Part shown: positions 7,237-12,897 of the stretch, piece by piece
Layout of the letters: each line of letters opens with the position of its first letter
Position numbering within the stretch: position 1 is the stretch's first letter
NCBI GenBank assembly: GCA_036734385.1
Contig: DAIMYQ010000041.1
Location: 1 to 12,897, forward strand
Origin: JAAYPI01 sp036734385
GTDB lineage: Bacteria; Bacteroidota; Bacteroidia; Bacteroidales; Paludibacteraceae
Length of the DNA stretch: 12,897 bases
Direction of reading: 5' to 3'
Made by a program: the position numbers and the translations under genes
The notes under the pieces: generated by a model
Seen by the model: the letters and a program-made list of their open reading frames with translations, nothing else
Database searches by the model: none
Told to the model about the DNA's origin: nothing

Positions 7237-8007
7237 ATGAACAATAATTATCGCTCTTCGTTTTTTGGAAGTATTCCGCCCGTCGTAAAGAACCTTATTA
7301 TTATAAACTTTCTATTTTGGTTGGCATCTATTTGCTTACCTCATCTGATTGGGTTCGATTTGACAGATTGGTTAGGTCTTCACTATTGGCAGTCCGATAA
7401 ATTTACGGTTGCACAGTTGGTAACATACATGTTTCTGCATGATACAAGTTCCTTCTCTCACTTGTTTTTTAATATGTTCGGTTTATGGATGTTCGGGAAA
7501 GATATAGAACAAATATGGGGAACAAAACGTTTTTTGATTTTTTATTTTGTGGCTGGAATTGGAGCAGGAATTACACAAGAAATTATGTGGACTATTGATT
7601 TTGTACCTGTTGTCAACGCTTTTACCGAATACGCCAACACGAAAGACATTTCGCTACTAATGCCTTACTTAAATGTAAATGAAAATACGGTTATTCCGAT
7701 AGGTGATTTGTTCAGATTGAAAGAGATGGTTCTTAATCAGCCAATTACCATTGGAGCTTCGGGTTCCATTTTTGGTATTTTATTGGCTTTTGCCATGTTG
7801 TTTCCAAATGCACGCATGATGTTGCTCTTCTTCCCTGTTCCAATAAGAGCCCCATATTTTGTTGCTTTTTATGCGTTAGTGGAACTTTTCTTGGGAGTAA
7901 ACAATTTTTCCGGCGACAGTGTTGCCCACTTTGCTCATTTGGGAGGCATGGTATTTGGATTGATTCTCATTTTATTTTGGAAAAAGAAAGGCAAATTATA
8001 TAATTAG
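7237..8007 (+). CDS. Rhomboid-family intramembrane serine protease (first of two)
   Basis: A 256-residue polytopic membrane protein that would cleave substrates inside the membrane with a Ser-His dyad. HLFFN at 75-79 is the family HxxxN oxyanion motif, GASG at 173-176 carries catalytic Ser175, and AHLGG at 233-237 carries catalytic His234. About six hydrophobic segments are visible. A loop of roughly 55 residues (about 118-170) separates the third segment from the catalytic one, longer than in compact rhomboids. The ATG at 7237 is chosen because the promoter box 7212-7219 lies downstream of the longer in-frame starts at 7156 and 7198. It is the first gene of a three-gene operon and ends with TAG 11 nt before the next start. 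The substrate is unknown. Confidence 0.92.
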   Translation: MNNNYRSSFFGSIPPVVKNLIIINFLFWLASICLPHLIGFDLTDWLGLHYWQSDKFTVAQLVTYMFLHDTSSFSHLFFNMFGLWMFGKDIEQIWGTKRFLIFYFVAGIGAGITQEIMWTIDFVPVVNAFTEYANTKDISLLMPYLNVNENTVIPIGDLFRLKEMVLNQPITIGASGSIFGILLAFAMLFPNARMMLLFFPVPIRAPYFVAFYALVELFLGVNNFSGDSVAHFAHLGGMVFGLILILFWKKKGKLYN

Positions 8008-8011
8008 AAGG
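8006..8011 (+). promoter_or_regulatory. Ribosome binding site of the second rhomboid gene
   Basis: AGAAGG overlaps the TAG of the first rhomboid gene and stands 7 nt ahead of the ATG at 8019. This supports ATG 8019 over the upstream in-frame TTG at 8013, which would be too close to the site. Confidence 0.55.
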
Positions 8012-8018
8012 TTTGCAT

Positions 8019-8897
8019 ATGAACATTTGGAACGAGATAAAAAATAATATCAAAACAGGTTCTTACCTCACGCGTTTGCTATACATTAACTTAGCATTCT
8101 TTGTAGTCGTGCGACTAACCCTGATGGTATTCACATTATTTAATGTAGATGTGAGTCATTATGTGCGTTACGCAGAAATACCGGCTTATCTTCCTCATCT
8201 TATTTATCAGCCTTGGAGCATCATTACGTATATGTTTTTGCATATAGAATTCCTTCATTTTATATTCAATATTTTAGCATTATACTGGTTTGGCAAAATT
8301 TATCTTTTATTTTTCAATCAGAGGCAATTGGTTGGCACCTACATTGTCGGTGGTATCGGCGGAGCTTTACTTTACATAATCGGCTACAATATTTTTCCTT
8401 ATTTTTCTACCATTGTTCAGCAATCTTATTTACTGGGAGCTTCAGCTTCTGTCATGTCCATCATTTTTGCAGCAGTTGCTTACGCACCCAATTACGAAAT
8501 TTCGTTGGCTCTTATCGGCAAAATCAAGCTCAAATATTTAGGGATTATTTTCTTAGCTATTGACTTACTAAGCGTCACTTCGGTGAATGCGGGAGGAAGT
8601 ATTGCTCACATTGGCGGAGCACTATCAGGATTTTTATTCACATTTTCTCTACAAAAAGGTAAAGATATTACGATGGGAATAAATAAATTGATTGATATAT
8701 TTGCAAATATTTTCACTCCAAGGCCAAAAATAAAGGTAAAATACACCAACAAAAAGACAGATGCACAGTGGAATACTGAAAAGAAGGCTAACAACGAAAA
8801 AATTGATGAAATTTTGGATCAAATAAAAAAATCAGGATACGAAAACCTAACTGCCGAACAGAAGAAAACCTTATTTGATATCAGTAAAAAAATATAG
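8019..8897 (+). CDS. Rhomboid-family intramembrane protease with C-terminal soluble tail (second of two)
   Basis: 292 residues. HFIFN at 80-84 is the HxxxN motif, Ser142 lies in GASA (140-143) and His197 in AHIGG (196-200). The catalytic Ser and His are kept, but the Gly after the Ser, normally part of GxSG, is Ala, so activity is likely but not certain. About six hydrophobic segments span roughly 18-212. A basic linker (KIKVKYTNKKTD) leads to a C-terminal helical segment (about 252-292, EKIDEILDQIKKSGYENLTA) like the DUF6576 tail known on Bacteroidota rhomboids, probably cytoplasmic. The start follows a good AGAAGG site. It sits 11 nt after the first rhomboid and 6 nt before the next gene. 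The paired arrangement suggests partner or divergent substrates rather than redundancy. Confidence 0.9.
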   Translation: MNIWNEIKNNIKTGSYLTRLLYINLAFFVVVRLTLMVFTLFNVDVSHYVRYAEIPAYLPHLIYQPWSIITYMFLHIEFLHFIFNILALYWFGKIYLLFFNQRQLVGTYIVGGIGGALLYIIGYNIFPYFSTIVQQSYLLGASASVMSIIFAAVAYAPNYEISLALIGKIKLKYLGIIFLAIDLLSVTSVNAGGSIAHIGGALSGFLFTFSLQKGKDITMGINKLIDIFANIFTPRPKIKVKYTNKKTDAQWNTEKKANNEKIDEILDQIKKSGYENLTAEQKKTLFDISKKI

Positions 8898-8903
8898 TTA
8901 CCA

Positions 8904-9989
8904 ATGAATCGGATAACCAATGCTTTTCTTCTCATGTTGAACCTTGTTGCAATTGTGGCTCTTATAGCCATCAATTGCATACCTTTTATTCCGCCTTCTT
9001 CTGTATTATCCATTATTTCAATAGCAAATTTAGCATTCCCTTTTTTCTTGGTACTCAATGTCTTTTTTGTCATTATTTGGGCATTTCGCTTGAAATGGTA
9101 TTTTTTACTTTCTGTTATTTTTATTCTTTTCTCCATTCCTAATCTTCACAATCTATACTCTTTTTCTCCGGAAAAGAAGGCTGAAAAGAAAGAGGGTTCT
9201 ATTTCCGTTCTAACCTATAATATCCATTATTTTAATTTTTTCGAAAAAGAGCAAGGAACCAAAACAGGAAATAGTATTTTAGACTACTTGGCAAATTGTG
9301 ATGCAGACATTATCTGTCTGCAAGAATTTTGTTATAGTGATTACAATGATTTCTCTTTAAAACAAATACAACAACATCTAAAAAAATACCCATACTCATA
9401 CATTGAAATTTTATACAAGGACAGGTACTTATCAAAAGGAGTAGCCACCTTCTCGAAACATAAAATCATTAATAGAGAAAAAATAGACATTCTATCGGCA
9501 TACCACACAAGTATAGCTTCAGATGTGTTGGTAAAGGGTGATACCGTAAAAATTATCAATTGTTACTTGGAATCTAATAGGTTAACTGAAAAAGAAAAAA
9601 AGATTTACCGGATAGAAGATGAAAAAGAAAAGATAACAAGCTTGGCTAAAAGAATCCAAAACAAGCTAAATTTTGCTTCTCGTAAAAGAGGAGATCAAGC
9701 TAAAATTATTGCTAAATACGCACAAAAATCGACTATTCCTTTAGTCGTTTGCGGCGACTTAAACGATGTACCAACTTCATACACATACAGAACAATAAAA
9801 GATACCATGACGGATTCTTTTACAGAATTGTCAAAAGGATTTGGCAACACATTTCACGAAAAAATTTACGCTTTTCGAATTGATTATATCTTCACAGGAA
9901 AACGTATCAACCCACTGGCTTACGAAACAAGCAAATTCAGCTCTTCGGATCACTATCCTATCCGTTTAAATTTTGAGATTACCGAATAA
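8904..9989 (+). CDS. Membrane-anchored endonuclease/exonuclease/phosphatase-family protein
   Basis: 361 residues. Three hydrophobic segments (about 9-28, 38-60 and 65-84) precede a soluble catalytic domain (about 98-359) of the metal-dependent DNase I-like superfamily. Signatures are TYNIH with Asn106, CLQEF with the metal-binding Glu141, GDLNDVP with Asp285 and Asn287, RIDYIF with Asp327, and SSDHYPI with Asp349 and His350. All expected catalytic positions are present. Members hydrolyse phosphodiesters in nucleic acids, phospholipids or inositol phosphates; the substrate cannot be told here. It starts 6 nt after the second rhomboid, so it is the third gene of that operon. Rhomboid-rhomboid-EEP near HU is, to my knowledge, a recurring Bacteroidota arrangement. 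No clear terminator follows. Confidence 0.9.
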   Translation: MNRITNAFLLMLNLVAIVALIAINCIPFIPPSSVLSIISIANLAFPFFLVLNVFFVIIWAFRLKWYFLLSVIFILFSIPNLHNLYSFSPEKKAEKKEGSISVLTYNIHYFNFFEKEQGTKTGNSILDYLANCDADIICLQEFCYSDYNDFSLKQIQQHLKKYPYSYIEILYKDRYLSKGVATFSKHKIINREKIDILSAYHTSIASDVLVKGDTVKIINCYLESNRLTEKEKKIYRIEDEKEKITSLAKRIQNKLNFASRKRGDQAKIIAKYAQKSTIPLVVCGDLNDVPTSYTYRTIKDTMTDSFTELSKGFGNTFHEKIYAFRIDYIFTGKRINPLAYETSKFSSSDHYPIRLNFEITE

Positions 9990-10312
9990 CCATCAACAAC
10001 AAAGTTTTGCTTCATGGTAATTTTCGATTAAACCATGTCAACTTGTACAAGAAAAATCTATTTATCTTTTCAAAACACTATATTTATAACATACTGGAAA
10101 TCAGCGATTAACAAATAAAACTAGAATAAGAACATATTTTTGATGAATAATATGCTTTAGTTGAATTATTGTATATGGCTCTCAATGGGAGATATATCTC
10201 TTTTATTAAAAATTCACTTTCATTTTTACGCTAAAAACTTTTTTATTTTATTTGTTTTTTTTAACTTTGGAAGGCTTTTTTCAACCTTAAAATCAAATAT
10301 TTACCATTTACT
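9990..10312. other. Gene-free intergenic region, 323 bp
   Basis: No open frame of note and no RNA gene is recognised. It is AT-rich, especially 10200-10262. A loose 6-bp inverted repeat (CATGGT 10013-10018, ACCATG 10032-10037) lacks a T-run and is not convincing as a terminator for the operon to its left. The right end carries the probable promoter of the large surface protein. Confidence 0.7.
10262..10269 (+). promoter_or_regulatory. Probable -7 box for the large surface protein
   Basis: TAACTTTG is a perfect TAnnTTTG. The -33 position (about 10238-10242) is only a T-run, and a TTTG at 10251 is too near. Initiation would fall near 10276, about 37 nt before the ATG at 10313. Confidence 0.5.
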
Positions 10313-12897
10313 ATGAAAAAACGGTACTTTATAGGACTTGTTTTTCGTGACATCTGTACCCTAACGTTAGTCCGAAAAGTCTTTTGCATATTTTTATTTT
10401 TGAGTGTTCTGTTCTCTGGTTTTGAGGCACAAGCCATTACCATAAGAAACGATAACTCCTGGGTTGGTATGCGAATTTACTGGTGGGGAGGAACGACAAA
10501 TCCGGCATGGGATACACGTCCCACCATGACAGCTGCCACAACTCCTTCGTGGGATACTAGTGGTTTCTCATGGTATACCTACGACATCAATACAGCTACC
10601 AGCATAAAGGTAACTTCTACAGGAGGTACTCCCTCTACCAATGATTTAACAGGGGTTTCAAATAGCGGATGCTATACTATGAGTGTAGCTACCAACCCTG
10701 TGCTAACGCGGGTTGATTGTACAACCGGAGGAACTTATACTCCCAATATGAGTTATGCCGTTACCGGTGGAATCGTAAGTGGTACTACAGCTTGGAATAC
10801 AACGCCTGTTGAAGCGTGTATGTTTACGAAAACATCAACAAATAACTATTCTCTGTGTTTTACCTATGCAAGTTCTTCCTTCAAACTGCTTGTAAAAGAA
10901 AATGGCATTGCCAACACAGATTGGGGATGGTGTAATAAAGCCATAACAGCAGGAACAAATGTTACAGGAAACTCAGGAGATTTGGCTATTACAGGTTTTG
11001 CTGTCGGAGCTCCTGTTTGTTTAAAACTGGTCGTTTCGGGTACTACCGAAAGCCCTATATATACCCTCTCGGCAGTAGCCGGAACTCCCCCCTTAACTAT
11101 TACCTCAGACAAAAGTAATCCTATTAATCAAGGAGCAGACGTAACCCTTACAGCAACAAACGCAACAGGAACTTGTTCATGGGAATATTCGCAAGACGGT
11201 TCGACTTGGTATCCGTACACAGGGACATCTTCGGGAAGTAATAATCAGTACATTTCTCCTAAACCGATGGTTACGACAACATATCGGTGCACCTCCGGAG
11301 GAGTATCTGCCACATATACACTACAAGTCGTAATTCAATGTTCAGGGAACATACAAACCCACTTTACGGAAGATTTTGGTTCTTTAGCAACTTCTACTGC
11401 TCGTATAGAAAATTCATACGTTAACACTAGCGTATATAAGTTTAGTCCTGAAACTTATGAAGTGCACGATGGTTACTATGCCGTTCTTGTAAATCCTTTA
11501 TATTGTGGAAGAGGATCCAATACTTCAACATGGAGTGGCGGGGTTGTAACCGTTTTGGGTAAAGTAGCAAGTTCAGGGGCATATTGGTACAATGACATAC
11601 GTGATCATACCGGCAATACAAATGGAGGCATGTTGATGGTAAACTGTAAAAATCAAGGAGAAGTAATGTACCAACGTCAAATAACAGGCCTATGTAAAAA
11701 TATTTACATAAACTTTACTGCATGGTTTGCCAATGCGGCTGTAGCAAGTAGTTCTACCCCTATTAACACGCAATTTAAAATCCTCGACAAAAACGGAACA
11801 GAAATTCAATCTGCACGAATCAATGTAAATAATATTAAGGCAAGCGACGGATGGGTAAAGGGAAGTACCGCTTTCTTTTCCGGCGATAACGAAAGTTTAA
11901 CCGTGCAAATTATAAACAATGGGACATCAGGAGCAGGGAATGATATTTTGATAGATGATATCAGTTTCACTTCTTGTGTTCCGCAACTTTCTATTACACC
12001 GGGGCTAGTTGTTCAATGCGGAGAAGAAACGCGTATTTCTATTCAATCTGAAGGCATTGACAAAATTTTTGGGTCTATTCCCTATTACCTTTGGCAAAGA
12101 TATGACTACAGCACCTCCAAATGGGTAGATATACCGGATGACCCAATAGCTGGATCTTCGTCTTACAAAGGAAGCGGTTGGGATAAGATTTATTACGATT
12201 ATGCAACGGAATATGCAGAAACTAATATTCCAAAGTTTCGGGTAATCATGTCGAGTGACCAATCTGTAGCAATAAATGTCGGACATGATATTTTTCCTGT
12301 TTGCAGTAATTATGCAATCACAGATGTTGCATTCGTCAATTGTACATGTACCCCACAAGAGATATCCGTTTTGTCAGGAAATATTACACAAAATGTTTGT
12401 TCAGGATCAAGCATTGGAAATATTATCTTTCATTATGGTGGAGCTAAAACTACAGGGGCATCTGCAATAAATTTACCGGCAGGATTAACCGCAATTCTTG
12501 ATAATACAACAAAAACGTTAACTATATCGGGAACACCAACAATCGGAGGGACAGCAAAAGTGTTTGCGGTAGGTACCCCAGGAGATGCTTGTATTTCTGA
12601 TACTATTATGGTAACCACTAATATTAACCCTGAAGTAACCATTACTTGTCCACCAACAAGTACCTTAACTGGTTGTAATGGAGTCCATGCTACTGGGGCA
12701 ACAACAATTGGGACTTTTACAACGTTGGGAGGAACGACAAATGCCTCAAGCATTTCATATATCGATGGAACTCCATCATTGGTAGGTTGTTCTGAAACAA
12801 CAATAAGGACATATACCGGTACATTATCAGGATGTTCCAAATCTTGTACACAAAATTTAGTAAGAACTGTTGATGTGGTAAAACCTGTTATTACGAC
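10313..12897 (+). CDS. Large modular secreted surface protein, 3' end beyond window
   Basis: Open from ATG 10313 to the last base, 861 codons without a stop. Residues 1-42 form a signal peptide with a long basic lead (about 22 residues) before the hydrophobic core and a likely cleavage after EAQA. Modules follow. About 43-128 resemble a starch-binding CBM26-like domain (MRIYWWGG, SGFSWYTYDI). About 145-255 may be a second carbohydrate-binding-like unit. About 260-342 are Ig-like (SWEYSQDGSTW). About 343-555 look like a jelly-roll module ending NDILIDDISF. About 690-775 match the Bacteroidota Ig/putative adhesin repeat (VCSGSS, LPAGL, LTISGTP). About 776-861 are HYR-like (TITCPPTSTLTGC). Such proteins are usually cell-surface or gliding/adhesion factors exported by type IX secretion; the C-terminal sorting domain would lie outside. 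Ligand unknown. Confidence 0.88.
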   Translation, partial: MKKRYFIGLVFRDICTLTLVRKVFCIFLFLSVLFSGFEAQAITIRNDNSWVGMRIYWWGGTTNPAWDTRPTMTAATTPSWDTSGFSWYTYDINTATSIKVTSTGGTPSTNDLTGVSNSGCYTMSVATNPVLTRVDCTTGGTYTPNMSYAVTGGIVSGTTAWNTTPVEACMFTKTSTNNYSLCFTYASSSFKLLVKENGIANTDWGWCNKAITAGTNVTGNSGDLAITGFAVGAPVCLKLVVSGTTESPIYTLSAVAGTPPLTITSDKSNPINQGADVTLTATNATGTCSWEYSQDGSTWYPYTGTSSGSNNQYISPKPMVTTTYRCTSGGVSATYTLQVVIQCSGNIQTHFTEDFGSLATSTARIENSYVNTSVYKFSPETYEVHDGYYAVLVNPLYCGRGSNTSTWSGGVVTVLGKVASSGAYWYNDIRDHTGNTNGGMLMVNCKNQGEVMYQRQITGLCKNIYINFTAWFANAAVASSSTPINTQFKILDKNGTEIQSARINVNNIKASDGWVKGSTAFFSGDNESLTVQIINNGTSGAGNDILIDDISFTSCVPQLSITPGLVVQCGEETRISIQSEGIDKIFGSIPYYLWQRYDYSTSKWVDIPDDPIAGSSSYKGSGWDKIYYDYATEYAETNIPKFRVIMSSDQSVAINVGHDIFPVCSNYAITDVAFVNCTCTPQEISVLSGNITQNVCSGSSIGNIIFHYGGAKTTGASAINLPAGLTAILDNTTKTLTISGTPTIGGTAKVFAVGTPGDACISDTIMVTTNINPEVTITCPPTSTLTGCNGVHATGATTIGTFTTLGGTTNASSISYIDGTPSLVGCSETTIRTYTGTLSGCSKSCTQNLVRTVDVVKPVIT

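Noticed and set aside
10013..10037. CATGGT/ACCATG inverted repeat as terminator of the rhomboid-EEP operon
   Set aside because: Only 6 bp with a 13-nt loop and no T-run after it.
10486..12742. 16-nt direct repeat GGGAGGAACGACAAAT at 10486-10501 and 12727-12742
   Set aside because: It encodes similar GGTTN segments in Thr/Gly-rich modules of the same protein; shared codon use can explain it, and no flanking repeat or mobile-element feature accompanies it.

Overview
The window reads as a draft-assembly contig from a Bacteroidota bacterium, probably of the order Bacteroidales. It is AT-rich. Clear matches to the Bacteroidota promoter (-7 box TAnnTTTG) lie ahead of argS, hup and the first rhomboid gene, with a fourth, -7-only candidate ahead of the large surface protein. 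Many products are secreted proteins, lipoproteins or outer-membrane proteins, and the last gene encodes a large multidomain surface protein of the kind common in this phylum. A run of exactly 100 N (2625-2724) is a scaffold gap.

Left half, minus strand. HU (hup) has its own promoter and a strong terminator. Next comes arginyl-tRNA synthetase (argS), also with its own promoter. Closely behind argS lie a TPR-like lipoprotein, a small outer-membrane barrel-like protein and a lipoprotein cut by the N gap. No promoter is visible between these four genes, so they may be co-transcribed. Further left is a PDZ-DUF4136-PDZ-barrel envelope protein. Its signal peptide is cut from the intact 579-codon body by an in-frame TAG, so as assembled the gene cannot make an exported full-length product. 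A bidirectional hairpin terminator follows it.

Right half, plus strand. Divergent from hup is a tight three-gene operon: two rhomboid-family intramembrane proteases (the second with a GASA instead of GASG serine motif and a soluble C-terminal tail) and a membrane-anchored endonuclease/exonuclease/phosphatase-family enzyme. After a gene-free 323 bp carrying a probable promoter, a large secreted protein starts at 10313 and stays open to the end of the window (861 codons seen). It combines a starch-binding-like N-terminus, Ig-like modules, a jelly-roll-like module and a HYR-like module.

I see no tRNA, rRNA, CRISPR array, transposase or attachment site, and no convincing new defence or mobile system. 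The items most worth a second look are the in-frame TAG, the unusual domain architecture of that protein, the 11-nt A-tract inside the argS promoter spacer, and the truncated surface protein.
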